A DNA stretch of 37,178 nucleotides from assembly GCF_000687455.2 (NCBI RefSeq), contig NZ_JGVW01000058.1:1-37178 (forward strand), in the 5' to 3' direction. The notes beneath the pieces are model-generated. The model saw nothing but the letters and a program-made list of their open reading frames with translations. It had not been told where the DNA came from and ran no database searches. The stretch is from Burkholderia sp. lig30. Lineage in GTDB: Bacteria; Pseudomonadota; Gammaproteobacteria; Burkholderiales; Burkholderiaceae. Positions 1-9,531 of this stretch are shown here, one piece after another (the first letter of the stretch is position 1; each line of letters starts with the position of its first letter). The position numbers and the translations under genes were made by a program.

Positions 1-1140
1 GCTGCCGCTATTGTCGATGCCACCGGTGATCGCTCCGGCATTGCTGATCGAGGCGATCGTGCCGGTGTTCAGCACGCCATGGGTCCCGCCGCTGATCGTG
101 CCGCCGAGGAGGTTGGTCAGCAGCGTGATCGACCCGCTGTTGGATACGCCGGTCGACGTGCCCGTCACGAGGCCTTGAGTGCTGAGTGTGCCGATCGTGC
201 CCGTGTTGGAGATGGCCGTCGCGCCGTTGATCTGCCCGCCGAGCGAGTTTGTCAGATTCGTGATCGAGCCGTTGTTCACGACGGCGGTTCGACTACTCGA
301 GATGATATTGCTGTTGGTGATCGTATTGGCCGATGCTCCGGAATTGACCACCAGACCCGAGCCGCCGACTACCCCCGTGCCACCGGAGATGGTGCCAGTA
401 TTGACGATGGTCACGCCGGCACCCCCGACGAGAACACCGGTGCCGCCATTACCGCCCGCGCCCGGGTACGGGCCGGTGCCGCCATTACCGCCCGCGCCGC
501 CCTTGACGGTGCCATAGTTGCCCAAGCGCGTGGTAGTGCCGTTGAGGATGATGCCGGCGCCGCCGCCACCACCGCCACCACTGCCGTATTGACTGGAGCT
601 GGCACCCGACCCGCCGTTGCCGCCGCTGATCGTAAAGGTATTGCTCAGTTGCGTTCCCGCGTTGCTGACGACCGCGCCGGCACCGCCACCGCCGCCGCCA
701 CCGGTATAGTAGCCGCCCGAGGCCCCAAGGCCACCGTTAGCCCCGGCGACGTTCCCTGTTGTGCTGGTGCTGGATGTCACGGTCTTACCGACTGCGCCGC
801 CGCTGCCGCCAGCGCCGCCGCCGCTGCCTGCGGCCCCGGCCGCGCCGCTACCATCTGCGTTCGCGCTGCCGTTGCCGCCATTGCCGCCGCTATACCCGCC
901 GCCCACGCTGCCGCTGCCGCCTGCACCGTCCGCCGTCGAAGCCCAGCCGGTGGCCGGCACTATCGCAGCGACGCCGAACGTGACCACTGCTGCGACGGCG
1001 GTCACCCGGACGGACCGGGCCGCCGCGCGTCGCGCGCTGCGTTGCGATGTGGCGTTCGAGCCGTTCGCCCGTGCGAGTTCCGATACGGCCTGGAACATGC
1101 CGAGACTCGCATTCCAGACGATGCGATAGACCAGATTCAT
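1..1140 (-). CDS. ESPR-type autotransporter/adhesin, N-terminal part (runs off left edge)
   Basis: Type V secretion passenger, predicted to be exported and surface-exposed. The frame is open without a stop from the ATG at 1140 to the window edge (380 codons), so only the N-terminus is present. Residues 1-25 begin MNLVYRIVWNASLGMFQAVS, the extended signal peptide region (ESPR, PF13018 type) of large autotransporters. An Arg-rich stretch (33-43) and a hydrophobic core (about 45-60) follow, with likely cleavage after A67 (GWA). The mature part is Gly/Ala/Ser/Asn-rich and then turns into NTGTI/NSGSI-like repeats typical of beta-helical passengers. A GGGG ribosome-binding stretch precedes the ATG. 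A 26-bp direct repeat (437-462 and 473-498) encodes a repeated GAGGNGGTG peptide in frame. The sulfotransferase gene lies 179 bp upstream on the same strand. The translocator type (classical or trimeric) cannot be seen. Confidence 0.85.
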   Translation of the reverse strand, partial: MNLVYRIVWNASLGMFQAVSELARANGSNATSQRSARRAAARSVRVTAVAAVVTFGVAAIVPATGWASTADGAGGSGSVGGGYSGGNGGNGSANADGSGAAGAAGSGGGAGGSGGAVGKTVTSSTSTTGNVAGANGGLGASGGYYTGGGGGGGAGAVVSNAGTQLSNTFTISGGNGGSGASSSQYGSGGGGGGGAGIILNGTTTRLGNYGTVKGGAGGNGGTGPYPGAGGNGGTGVLVGGAGVTIVNTGTISGGTGVVGGSGLVVNSGASANTITNSNIISSSRTAVVNNGSITNLTNSLGGQINGATAISNTGTIGTLSTQGLVTGTSTGVSNSGSITLLTNLLGGTISGGTHGVLNTGTIASISNAGAITGGIDNSGS

Positions 1141-1319
1141 CTTTACCCCTTTTCTTTTTTTTGATGACTTGACTACGTGTTATGCCGGAGCGAGCGCCTC
1201 GGTGCACGGTCATTGCAACCGGCGCCGCCATTGCTGCCCACCGTGCCCGGAATCCGCTCGGCGTGCGGTGTTGCATCGGGCCCGTGCCTGAGCCTTCGAC
1301 GTGTTGCGAATCCCGGTAA

Positions 1320-2135
1320 TCAGACGATCCGCACCCCGCGTGTGTTGAGTTGCGGGTTCCGCCAGAACGAATCGTTCGCGAAGCGCATCGCGAGGTCGGG
1401 CGGCAGGATTGTGTCGCGGGTGCGCGGCGCGACTGTCCGGTGCACCTGATGCAGGCCAGGTGTGTTCACGCGCGCGTCGAATTCGCTCGCGTCGTAACTG
1501 ACGTTGTCGAAGTCGTGCTGGAACGGCGCTTCGCCGATGAAGTCGTAGATGGCCGTCAGCACGCGCTGCGGATCACTGACGAGCGTGTCGTACTGCACCA
1601 GCATCAGGCGATGCGCGTCGTCGCCATAGAACGCCTGACGCAGAGCGTCGTAGGCTGCGCCGACCATGCCGTCGGACCCGGCGAGTCCGCCAGAGCGCGT
1701 ATAAACCGAGCCGCTGGTCGTATGACTGAAAATCGACGACGGCGTGAACGCGTTGCGCTGCACGAGCCGCTCGAAGCTGTCGAGAATCCAGTGAATGTCG
1801 CGCACGCACGCGATCACGCGGCAGTTCGGGAACAGTTGGCCGAGCGCGGCCAGCCGCAGGCACCAGCTACGGTTGGTGTCGAACACCACCGGCGCGGTGA
1901 TTTCGGATCCGTAGTACTGGTCGAACAGCCCGCGCAGCATGCGGTGCCGCTGCGAGTCGCTGATGAATACCGAGTACTCGTTGCGTCCGCTCATTTCGCC
2001 GAGCAGCGATGCGAACAGTCCGGCCAGCGGCCCCGACATCGCCGCGTGGAAGCGCGGATTCTGCCGCAGCAGCGCGGCGAGCAGCGTCGAGCCGGCGCGC
2101 GGAAGTCCCGAGATGAAATGAAACTGTTTGTCCAT
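1320..2135 (-). CDS. Sulfotransferase family protein
   Basis: Predicted cytoplasmic PAPS-dependent sulfotransferase, 271 aa. The N-terminus has the 5'-phosphosulfate-binding loop (GLPRAGSTLL, residues 10-19). The 3'-phosphate site is represented by R112 and S120 within CVRDIHWILDSFERL. Both elements are characteristic of the sulfotransferase fold, and the length fits the bacterial Sulfotransfer family. The acceptor cannot be read from sequence; small molecules, glycans and tyrosines are all possible. It lies directly upstream of the ESPR adhesin on the same strand, so co-transcription and a role in modifying a surface structure are possible but inferred. No strong Shine-Dalgarno precedes the ATG at 2135. 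Confidence 0.85.
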   Translation of the reverse strand: MDKQFHFISGLPRAGSTLLAALLRQNPRFHAAMSGPLAGLFASLLGEMSGRNEYSVFISDSQRHRMLRGLFDQYYGSEITAPVVFDTNRSWCLRLAALGQLFPNCRVIACVRDIHWILDSFERLVQRNAFTPSSIFSHTTSGSVYTRSGGLAGSDGMVGAAYDALRQAFYGDDAHRLMLVQYDTLVSDPQRVLTAIYDFIGEAPFQHDFDNVSYDASEFDARVNTPGLHQVHRTVAPRTRDTILPPDLAMRFANDSFWRNPQLNTRGVRIV

Positions 2136-2897
2136 GGCACTTATCAGAGGTCTCGCGAGTCTCGCGGCTCGGTACTGAGCGCGCGGGCAGAGCGGTGCTT
2201 GCGTGCATTCGAGTAAGGCGAATGTATTCTTTACGGCAGCGTGGGGCGCGACATTAACAGCTTTTGGGGGGCGGCTTTAAACGCAAACGATTGCCGGTCA
2301 TTGAAATTTCTTATTGTCGAGGCGGACTCTATTGATATCAATGTCCGGGGGCTTCGGATGGGCGTGCGGGCTTCAGCGGCCCGCATGGCGCATTGCGCCT
2401 GGCGCTATCTCGCCGCGCTCCACGATCCTGAAGCCGGCGCTCGGCCTCGCGCAGGCGATCGAGTGCAACGACGACAGCAGGCTGTCGTTCCGTCAGATAC
2501 AAATAAGTGGTTTCCTTCTCGCTGAGTAGCTGACAGGTCCGATCAATTTTTACCCCGTGGACGTAGGATGCCGTCCCTCTATTACCGGACCGTCGGATCT
2601 GCCGCCATGGCCGATAACTGGCTCCCACACCTACGCCGAAGCCGCGGCGCACCCGCGAGCGCGGGTAGGGCGGATACACCGCCGGGGCAGCGTTCCAATC
2701 CATGACAGTTGACGGCTAGGCTTTTTGTCGAAAATTGCCACAACAATTGTCACTCAAAGACGCCTGCGGTTGGCGCCGGAAGCAGCGGTTCGTCGGCCGA
2801 CCGGACGAGACGTTCGCAGCCCCCGTGCAAAGGGCTTTAACGAATCCGGGAAGTTATGCAAAATGGTGTTTTCCCGCAAAAAATATAACTTTCCGTT
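2136..2897. other. 762-bp intergenic region between sulfotransferase and LysR genes
   Basis: No convincing gene is seen. A 121-codon minus-strand frame (2338-2703) has a short plausible stretch (LREAERRLQDRG) but no ribosome-binding site and no recognisable family, so it is at most a remnant. The two flanking genes diverge, so both promoters should lie here. The last 50 bp are AT-rich and hold the operator-like palindrome and a 9-bp direct repeat GTTATGCAA at 2853-2861 and 2895-2903, 42 bp (about four helical turns) apart. Confidence 0.5.
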
Positions 2898-2899
2898 AT
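2885..2899. promoter_or_regulatory. PcaQ-like operator overlapping the regulator's start codon
   Basis: ATAAC-TTTCC-GTTAT is a perfect 5-bp inverted repeat around a 5-bp spacer. It resembles the ATAACC-N4-GGTTAA type site described for PcaQ regulators. Its right arm contains the AT of the LysR ATG (2898), so occupancy could block the gene's own transcription or translation start. Function is inferred. Confidence 0.45.
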
Positions 2900-3884
2900 G
2901 CAACCCCGCATTCCCGACGGCCGTGTGAAGTTCCGGCATCTGCAGTGCTTTCTGGCGGTCGCGCAGTTCGGCACGGTGCAGAAGGCGGCCGATAGCCTGT
3001 CGATCACGCAGCCCGCCGTGTCGAAGACGATCGCCGAGCTGGAGGATATCCTCGGCGTCAAGCTGTTCGAGCGCGGCCGCCAGGGCGCGCAGCCGACCCG
3101 CGAAGGGCAGCTCTTCATGCCGCATGCGAGCGCCTGCGTGCTGGCGCTGCGGCAGGGCGTCGGGCTGCTGTCGCGCGAGGGCGGCGGCGCGGCGGCGACG
3201 CTCGAAATCGGCATGCTGCCGACCGTCGCGGCGTCGCTCGCGCCCGCGGTGATGAAGGCGCTGGCCGCGCGCTGGCCGCGCGTCGTCGTCAGGATCGCGA
3301 CCGCCGCGAACACCGAGCTGCTCGAACGCCTGAAATCGGGCGCGATCGAATGCGCGATCGGCCGGTTGTCCGAGCCGGAAAGGATGGTCGGCCTGTCGTT
3401 CGAGCAACTGTATGCCGAGCCACTCGTCGCCGTCGTGCGAGCCGGCCATCCGCTGCTCGCGAGCGACGCGCCGGCCGCCGAGCTGGCCCGCTATCCGGTG
3501 GTGCTGCCGCCGTACGGCACGCTGATTCGCCAGTCGGCGGAGCAGCTGCTGGGTGCGTGCGGCGCGCCGCCGCTCGATTCGTTCGTCGAGGTGCTGTCGG
3601 TGTCGGTCGCGCGTGCGCTCGCGCTGGAGAACGATGCGGTCTGGTTCGTGCCGCTCTATGCGGCCGAATACGATCTCGCGGCCGGCACGCTCGCTCGGGT
3701 GCCGCTGCCGGCCGCAGGCACCGACGAACCGGTCGGGCTGATCCTGCGCACCGACGCGCAGCCGTCGCCCGTCGCGCGCACGCTGATCGACGCGGTGCGG
3801 GAGATTGCGCGCGTGCGTTTTGGCGGGGGGCGTCGTGTGGTTCGGCGGCGCGGCCCGCGTGCGACGGAGACGCCGTGCGAGTAG
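2898..3884 (+). CDS. pcaQ: LysR-family regulator, PcaQ-like
   Basis: Transcription factor of 328 aa. The winged HTH is at residues 12-70 (FRHLQCFLAVAQFGTVQKAA then SITQPAVSKTIAELEDILGV) and is followed by a substrate-binding LysR domain (about 92-300). The KFRHLQ-F-V-A start and GVKLFERGRQGA wing resemble PcaQ, the activator of protocatechuate (beta-ketoadipate) genes, but the pca genes are not in the window, so the name is tentative. GbpR-like sugar regulators are the main alternative. The ATG at 2898 is the first in-frame start after a stop and has no good Shine-Dalgarno. A GTG at 2925 is possible and would leave the palindrome at 2885-2899 outside the coding region. The C-terminus is Arg-rich and ends just before a tandem repeat. 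Confidence 0.8.
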   Translation: MQPRIPDGRVKFRHLQCFLAVAQFGTVQKAADSLSITQPAVSKTIAELEDILGVKLFERGRQGAQPTREGQLFMPHASACVLALRQGVGLLSREGGGAAATLEIGMLPTVAASLAPAVMKALAARWPRVVVRIATAANTELLERLKSGAIECAIGRLSEPERMVGLSFEQLYAEPLVAVVRAGHPLLASDAPAAELARYPVVLPPYGTLIRQSAEQLLGACGAPPLDSFVEVLSVSVARALALENDAVWFVPLYAAEYDLAAGTLARVPLPAAGTDEPVGLILRTDAQPSPVARTLIDAVREIARVRFGGGRRVVRRRGPRATETPCE

Positions 3885-3885
3885 T

Positions 3886-3913
3886 GTGCGGAGTGCGGAG
3901 TGCGGAGTGCGGT
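3886..3913. repeat. Tandem heptamer GTGCGGA, about four copies
   Basis: Three perfect GTGCGGA units (3886-3906) and a fourth ending in T (3907-3913) start two bases after the LysR stop codon. They lie in the gap between convergent 3' ends. Confidence 0.9.
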
Positions 3914-3945
3914 GTTCCGAGTGCCGATGCGCGATTCTGGATTCC

Positions 3946-4036
3946 CGAGCACCGAGCACCGAGCACCGAGCACCGAGCACCGAGCACCGAGCACCGAGCA
4001 CCGAGCACCGAGCACCGAGCACCGAGTTCCGAGTTC
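3946..4036. repeat. Tandem heptamer CGAGCAC, eleven perfect copies plus two variants
   Basis: Perfect CGAGCAC units run from 3946 to 4022 (11 copies) and are followed by two CGAGTTC variants (4023-4036). The array is non-coding, between the 3' ends of the LysR and helicase genes. The 7-bp unit is not a multiple of three, so copy changes would shift any frame across it, but no real gene crosses it. It is a probable variable-number repeat. Confidence 0.95.
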
Positions 4037-4080
4037 CGATCCGGAGCGTCGAGTAGCGGCGCGCAGGCCCCGTCGTCGCG

Positions 4081-7000
4081 TCAGTAGTGCCGCGCCAGCC
4101 TCACGCGTGCGTCTTCCCGCACGGCGGGCGGCAGTTCGGCCGCGTAGTGGAATTGTCCGGCGACCAGCGACGCGACCGGCACGCCGTCGCGAAACAGCAC
4201 GCGGTTGCCGGCCAGCGCGGGCACCTTGTCGCCGGGCAGCAGCGTGCCGGCGAGGTTCAGCGGGTCGGCGCCGCTCACGCAGACGAACTGGCCGTCGCCC
4301 GGCTGCCGGCGCAATTCGCGCAAGACCGGAATCGCCTCGGGCAGCGCGAACTGTTCGCCCGCCAGCCCGGCGACGAAGCGCCCGCCGCGAATCTCGCCGC
4401 GCGCTTCGAGCCGCTGCAGCACGCGCACCAGTTCGCGCCAGCTCGGCAGCCAGTCGGCTTCCCGTTCGAGCAGGCGCCAGAACACGACGCCATACCGCCG
4501 CAGCAGCGTCCACGCGACATGTTCGAGCGTGCCGGGATCGGTCGCGGCCGGCGAGCGCTTCGGCGTGTTGCTCTGGGTTTCGGCCACCGGCCGCTGCACG
4601 AGCGCCCAGCGGCCCGCGTCGTCCATCCCGCCGATCAGCGCGCCGCCGCGCCGCGTGCGCGGCGCATGGGCGGCGCTGCGCTTCACGGCGGGACGCAGCA
4701 GCGCACGCAGCCCGGCGAAGCTGTCGGCGTTCACGAGGCCGGCCGACACCAGTTCGCCGAGCGCCTGTTCGAGCTCGACCGGCAGCACGTGCAGCTCGTC
4801 GAGCAGCGCGTCGAAGAACATCGCGCCGTGCGTGGCGAGCGCATTGCGCAGTTGCGCCGCGCGCGCCGACAGTGCCGGTTGCGCGGCCGGGTCGCGCAGC
4901 GCCTGCCACGCGCTGAGATCGCGGCGCGGCAGCAGCACGATCGGCGTTGTCTTGACCGGCGTGCCCGCCGCGCGCGCCGGCGCGCTGATGCGCGTCCACG
5001 CGAGCTTGCCCGAGCGGCACAGCTCGTCGAGCCCGCCCGCCGTGTAGTCGGTGAGCCGCGCGGGCAACAGCGTGTCTTCCCAGGCGCCCGCCGCCGCCTC
5101 GAAGCCTTCGAGCTGCCCGACGACCGCCGCGAGCGCGTCGCGGCCCGTGCCGCGCGTGTCCGGCGTCAAGTGCTGCCAGTGGAGCAGGAAGCGCATGAAG
5201 TCCGCCCGCTCGACCGGCTCGATCTCGCGGCGCAGCCGCTTGACGGTGTAGCGGTGAATGCGCGCGAGCAGGTGCCGCTCGCACCATTCGTCGACGCGGG
5301 TGCCGAGCGTGAAGCGCCCGCGCATCACGTAGCCCTCGCGTTCGAGCGCCGCGAGCGCGGCGGCCGCCGCCGCGACGGGCACGCCGAGCGGCTGCGCGAC
5401 CGCCTCGACCGACAGCGGGCCGAAGCCGGTCAGCCGCGCGCGGATCACGTCGACGAGCGCGGCGTCCGCGGCCCACGGATCGGCGCAGGCGGCCGGCACT
5501 TTCAGCGGCGGCGCGCAGCGGGCGTCGGGGTGCAGCGCCCGCATGCACACGAGCCGCTCGACCGGCACCCACAGCGCCGCGCCGCCCGGGGTCGCCAGCC
5601 GCGTCGCGCGGCGGCGGCCGGCCAGTTCGGCGAGCCATGCCGTCCAGCCGTCGTGCGCGCGCGCCTCGTCGTCGCCGATACACGCGAGCGTGAGCAGCGC
5701 TTCGTGCATCTCGTCGGCGTCGCGCACGAGCGGCCACGCTTCGTCGCGCACCGCGTCGATCGCGCCGGCATCGAGCGCGCCGAGGTCGTCGGCGGATTCC
5801 GGATCGCTCCAGCGGCGCGCGAGCACCGCCTGCGTGCGGCGCTCCTCGAGCGGTGCGCCGTCGAGGAATGCGTACGGTTTCGCGTTGAGGATTTCCGCCG
5901 CGAGCGGCGACGGCGCGGGCAGGTCGCGCGCGACCAGCTCGATCGCGCCCGCCTCGATGCGCCGCAGCAGCGCGAGCCAGCCGTCGGTGTCCATCGCGTC
6001 GTGCAGGCAGTCGTCGAGCGTCTGCGCGACGAGCGGGTGATCGGGAATCTCGCGCTCGCCGACGATGTTCTCGAGGCACGCGACCTGATCCGGGAACACG
6101 GTCGCGAGCAGGTCCTCGCTCTTCATCCGCTGCAATTGCGGCGCGGTCTTCCTGCCGCCGGTGTAGCGCGGCAGCGCGAGCGCCGTCGTCGCGTTCCAGC
6201 GCCAGCGCACCGCGAACAGCGGCGCGTCGAGCAGCGCCTGGATCAGCACGTGTTCGGCGCTCGCCGCGCGCAGATAGCGCCAGACTTCGTCGAGCGGGAA
6301 ACTGTGCGCGAGCGACAGCGACAGGATGATCGCGTCGTCGGTCGCGGCGGCCTGCAATTCGAAGTCGAACGTGCGGCAGAAGCGCTTGCGCAGCGCGAGC
6401 CCCCACGCGCGGTTGATGCGGCTGCCGAACGGCGCGTGGATCACGAGCTGCGTGCCGCCCGATTCGTCGAAGAAGCGTTCCATCACCAGCGTATCCTGCG
6501 TCGGCAGCACGCCGAGCGCCGCGCGGGCGCGCGCGAGATAGTCGACGATCTGGCGCGCCGCCTCGGGCGACAGCCGCAGCGTGTCGACGAGCCAGCTCAG
6601 CGCGGGGCCGAGGCGGCTCGCCGGTTCCGCCGCACCGCCCGGCGCGGGGCTGCTCGCCGCCTGCGCGTCGCCCTGCGCGAGCAGCGCGTCGATGCGCGCG
6701 CGCAGCCGGCCGACCGCGACGGACAGCTCGTCGCTGCGGCCCGGCGCCTCGCCGAACCAGAACGGGATGTTGGGCGGCTGGCCCTGCGCGTCCTCGACGC
6801 GCACGCGGCCCGTTTCGATGCGCACGATCCGGTACGACTGGTTGCCGAGCTGGAACACGTCGCCGGCCAGGCTCTCGACCGCGAAGTCCTCGTTGACCGT
6901 GCCGACCTGGATGCCCTGCGGCTCGAGCACGACCGCGTAATCCGCGGTATCGGGAATCGTGCCGCCCGAGGTGGTCGCGGTCATCATCGCATTGCGCCGC

Positions 7001-8505
7001 CCGCGCACCGTGCCGCCGACGAGATCGCGATGCAGGTAGGCGGCCCGCACGCCGCGCCGACCGCTGAAACCTTCGGCGAGCATCCGCATCACGTCGTCGA
7101 AGCGCGCGCGCGGCAGCCCCGCATAGGGCGCCGCGCGGGTGAAGCAGCGGAACAGCGCGTCCTCGTTCCACTCGGCGCAGGCGACCTCGGCGACGATCTG
7201 CTGGGCGAGCACGTCGAGCGGCGCGACGGGAATCCGCAGCGTGTCCAGCTCGCCGTGCCGCACGCAATCGAGCAGCGCCGCGCATTCGACCAGCTCGTCG
7301 CGCGACAGCGGAAACAGCCGACCCTTCGGCACGCCGCCGACCTGGTGGCCCGAGCGGCCGACCCGCTGCAGGAATGGCGCGATGCCGCGCGGCGAGCCGA
7401 CCTGGCAGACCAGATCGACGTCGCCGATGTCGATGCCCAGTTCCAGCGACGCCGTCGCGACGAGCAGCTTCAGCTCGCCGCGCTTCAGGCGCTGCTCGGC
7501 GTCGAAGCGATGTTCTTTCGCGAGGCTGCCGTGATGGGCGGCGATCGCGTCCCGGCCGAGCCGATCGGCGAGATGGCGCGCGGTGCGCTCGGCGGTGCGG
7601 CGCGTGTTGACGAACACGAGCGTCGTTCGGTGAACGGCCGCCAGCTCGGCGATGCGGTCGTACACCTGCTCCCACACGTCGGTCGCCATGACCGGTTCGA
7701 GCGGCACGCGCGGCAGTTCCAGCGCGAGATCGCGCTCGCGCGCATGGCCGGTATCGACGATCGCGCAGTCGCGCGGCGCGGTTCCATCGTTGCCGACGAG
7801 AAAGCGCGCGACCGCGTCGATCGGCTTTTGTGTCGCGGACAGGCCGATGCGCGGCAGCGCGCGCCCGGTCAGCGCGTCGAGCCGTTCGAGCGACAGCGCG
7901 AGATGGCTGCCGCGCTTGCTGTTCGCGAGCGCATGGATTTCGTCGACGATCACGGTGCGCACGTCCGACAGCATCTTGCGTCCCGACGTGGACGACAGCA
8001 GCACATACAGCGACTCGGGCGTCGTCACGAGGATATGCGGCGCGCGCTTGCGCAGCGCGGCGCGCTCTGCTTGGGTGGTGTCGCCGGTGCGGACCGCGGT
8101 GCGGATGCCGGGCACCGGCAGGCCGAGCTGCGCGAGCGATTCGCTGATGCCGGCGAGCGGCGCGTCGAGGTTCACGTGGATGTCGTTCGACAGCGCCTTG
8201 AGCGGCGACACGTACACGACCAGCGTCGCGTCCGGCAGCGTGCCGTCGTGCGCGAGCGCGTCGCGCACCAGTGCGTCGATCGCGCACAGGAACGCGGTGA
8301 GCGTCTTGCCGGAACCGGTCGGCGCGGCGACGAGCGTCGAGCGGCCCGCCTCGATGTGCGGCCACGCGAGCGCCTGCGCGTCGGTCGGCGCGGCGAACGT
8401 GCGCCGGAACCACGCGGCGACGGCCGGATGGAACACGTCGAGCGCGCGGGCGGCGGGGCGGGTGGCGGTGACGTCCATTGGAGCGGCGAATGAGGGAGCG
8501 TGCAT
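4081..8505 (-). CDS. lhr: Lhr-type ATP-dependent helicase (DEAD/DEAH family), full length
   Basis: Large superfamily 2 helicase of 1474 aa, close to the size of E. coli Lhr, acting on DNA or RNA:DNA substrates in repair or RNA metabolism. Counting from the ATG at 8505, Walker A APTGSGKT is at 61-68, the DEIH box at 188-191, motif III SAT at 223-225 and motif [10 protein letters not shown] at 380-387. The Lhr core (winged helix and beta-barrel) and a long C-terminal domain follow and end in ARVRLARHY. The upstream open frame continues further but is non-coding in character. ATGs at 8505 and 8478 are both reasonable, and neither has a clear Shine-Dalgarno. The gene is 77 bp downstream of the YdjM-like gene on the same strand. 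The opposite strand carries a 1468-codon shadow frame. Confidence 0.93.
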   Translation of the reverse strand: MHAPSFAAPMDVTATRPAARALDVFHPAVAAWFRRTFAAPTDAQALAWPHIEAGRSTLVAAPTGSGKTLTAFLCAIDALVRDALAHDGTLPDATLVVYVSPLKALSNDIHVNLDAPLAGISESLAQLGLPVPGIRTAVRTGDTTQAERAALRKRAPHILVTTPESLYVLLSSTSGRKMLSDVRTVIVDEIHALANSKRGSHLALSLERLDALTGRALPRIGLSATQKPIDAVARFLVGNDGTAPRDCAIVDTGHARERDLALELPRVPLEPVMATDVWEQVYDRIAELAAVHRTTLVFVNTRRTAERTARHLADRLGRDAIAAHHGSLAKEHRFDAEQRLKRGELKLLVATASLELGIDIGDVDLVCQVGSPRGIAPFLQRVGRSGHQVGGVPKGRLFPLSRDELVECAALLDCVRHGELDTLRIPVAPLDVLAQQIVAEVACAEWNEDALFRCFTRAAPYAGLPRARFDDVMRMLAEGFSGRRGVRAAYLHRDLVGGTVRGRRNAMMTATTSGGTIPDTADYAVVLEPQGIQVGTVNEDFAVESLAGDVFQLGNQSYRIVRIETGRVRVEDAQGQPPNIPFWFGEAPGRSDELSVAVGRLRARIDALLAQGDAQAASSPAPGGAAEPASRLGPALSWLVDTLRLSPEAARQIVDYLARARAALGVLPTQDTLVMERFFDESGGTQLVIHAPFGSRINRAWGLALRKRFCRTFDFELQAAATDDAIILSLSLAHSFPLDEVWRYLRAASAEHVLIQALLDAPLFAVRWRWNATTALALPRYTGGRKTAPQLQRMKSEDLLATVFPDQVACLENIVGEREIPDHPLVAQTLDDCLHDAMDTDGWLALLRRIEAGAIELVARDLPAPSPLAAEILNAKPYAFLDGAPLEERRTQAVLARRWSDPESADDLGALDAGAIDAVRDEAWPLVRDADEMHEALLTLACIGDDEARAHDGWTAWLAELAGRRRATRLATPGGAALWVPVERLVCMRALHPDARCAPPLKVPAACADPWAADAALVDVIRARLTGFGPLSVEAVAQPLGVPVAAAAAALAALEREGYVMRGRFTLGTRVDEWCERHLLARIHRYTVKRLRREIEPVERADFMRFLLHWQHLTPDTRGTGRDALAAVVGQLEGFEAAAGAWEDTLLPARLTDYTAGGLDELCRSGKLAWTRISAPARAAGTPVKTTPIVLLPRRDLSAWQALRDPAAQPALSARAAQLRNALATHGAMFFDALLDELHVLPVELEQALGELVSAGLVNADSFAGLRALLRPAVKRSAAHAPRTRRGGALIGGMDDAGRWALVQRPVAETQSNTPKRSPAATDPGTLEHVAWTLLRRYGVVFWRLLEREADWLPSWRELVRVLQRLEARGEIRGGRFVAGLAGEQFALPEAIPVLRELRRQPGDGQFVCVSGADPLNLAGTLLPGDKVPALAGNRVLFRDGVPVASLVAGQFHYAAELPPAVREDARVRLARHY

Positions 8506-8582
8506 GCGGCGCGAACGCGGCGTGCCTGAATCGCAAGTGTGCCAGACGGACGGGGCGCGTGCCGGGCCGCGCGCCGGGACGG

Positions 8583-9107
8583 CTACGCGGTAGGCCGCCA
8601 CGCGAGCAACTCGCGCAGCAGCGGCGCATGCGCCCAGGTCGATTGCGTCAGCCAGAGCGCGCCCGCCCACGCGGCGGCGACGACGAGCAGGTCGCAGCGA
8701 CCGCTTTTCCACAGATTGAGCGAATGGCGCCGCCAGATCCACGGTACGCCGAGCGGATTCGGCCAGTCGGCAAGCAGGTGCATCAGGCCGCCGCAGGCGA
8801 AGCCGAACAGCGGTGCGGGCCAGAGTATATGAGCCGGATCGGTGAGGGCGCGGTACGACACCGCGAGCAGCGCGAGCCAGCCGATCCCCCAGTGTGTCAA
8901 CGTGCGATGGGTGATCCACAGACGCCGCCTGCGGCGCCACCATGCGATTTCGAGCCAGTCGGGCGCGGTGCCACCCGCGACGCCGGCGGCGAACGCGGCG
9001 AAGCTGCCCGCGAGCCAGGGGCCGGCCGCGCCGGACTGCGCGACGATGCCGGCTGCGATCAGGCCGGCTGCGAAGCCGGTCGCGTGATGTGCGTGATGCG
9101 ATGCCAT
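8583..9107 (-). CDS. YdjM-like membrane-bound metal-dependent hydrolase family protein
   Basis: Inner-membrane protein of 174 aa with several hydrophobic segments (about residues 11-50, 75-90, 97-115 and 140-158). His-rich motifs match the DUF457/YdjM family: HHAHHATGF at the N-terminus, THRTLTHW in the middle and [13 protein letters not shown] near the C-terminus. The family is named for predicted metal binding by these His/Asp residues, but its substrate is not established. I start at the ATG at 9107 (MASHHAHH). An in-frame upstream start at 9191 exists but the added sequence is not membrane-like or conserved in style. No good Shine-Dalgarno is visible. Confidence 0.8.
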   Translation of the reverse strand: MASHHAHHATGFAAGLIAAGIVAQSGAAGPWLAGSFAAFAAGVAGGTAPDWLEIAWWRRRRRLWITHRTLTHWGIGWLALLAVSYRALTDPAHILWPAPLFGFACGGLMHLLADWPNPLGVPWIWRRHSLNLWKSGRCDLLVVAAAWAGALWLTQSTWAHAPLLRELLAWRPTA

Positions 9108-9531
9108 ACGGAAAGACGGGTATGCTGCGAAAAACGAAGGGGCGCTATCTTCGCAGAATACCCGCAGGCCGTGGGCGAATTGTTCGCGCACTTTTTCGTG
9201 ATGGCCGTTGCCGCCGCGTTTTCCCCCATTCGTCGCGCGCGGCGTATTTTATTGAGAGAGCATGTGCGAACGGCGCACCGCGCTGATTGCCTCCGCGTTC
9301 ACGCGCATTCCGAATGACGGGGCGAAACATTTTTGCGATGGCAGGGTCGCCATCGCGACCGGATTAATGGATTAATGCGTGCGAAAAGGAGCGAGGACAG
9401 GACTCATTCAATAACAAGGCGAAATACCGGAGACGTTGATCCATCGAAACCCGCTCGATGCCGTTTTCATCAATCTGACGCGCATCCCTGCGATAATGCC
9501 CTCATTTCGCTGCGCCATTGAAGGAGGCCCC
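9108..9531. other. Intergenic region upstream of ppk2, with tandem GGATTAAT
   Basis: No gene is seen. Two adjacent GGATTAAT copies (9361-9376) form a 16-bp tandem. The same octamer recurs upstream of the H-NS-like gene. A GATAAT hexamer at 9492-9497 could be the -10 element of ppk2, although a good -35 is not evident. Confidence 0.5.

Noticed and set aside
79..1164. 361-codon plus-strand frame
   Set aside because: Antisense of the ESPR autotransporter, which has a signal peptide and ribosome-binding site.
2338..2703. 121-codon minus-strand frame before the LysR gene
   Set aside because: Only a short plausible helix, no start signals, no recognisable family.
3946..4036. Heptamer array as a CRISPR
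   Set aside because: Contiguous 7-bp units without spacers and no cas genes.
4087..8493. 1468-codon plus-strand open frame opposite the helicase
   Set aside because: Arg/Gln/Ala-rich composition with no domain; it mirrors the high-GC codon pattern of the Lhr gene, whose motifs are all intact on the minus strand.
3656..8629. 1657-codon minus-strand frame through the helicase and the heptamer array
   Set aside because: Arg-rich shift-frame shadow of Lhr; the Lhr frame carries every helicase motif.
9436..9449. FNR-like box TTGAT-CCAT-CGAAA before ppk2
   Set aside because: The right half matches at only two positions and no -10 lies at the spacing seen in the other two promoters.
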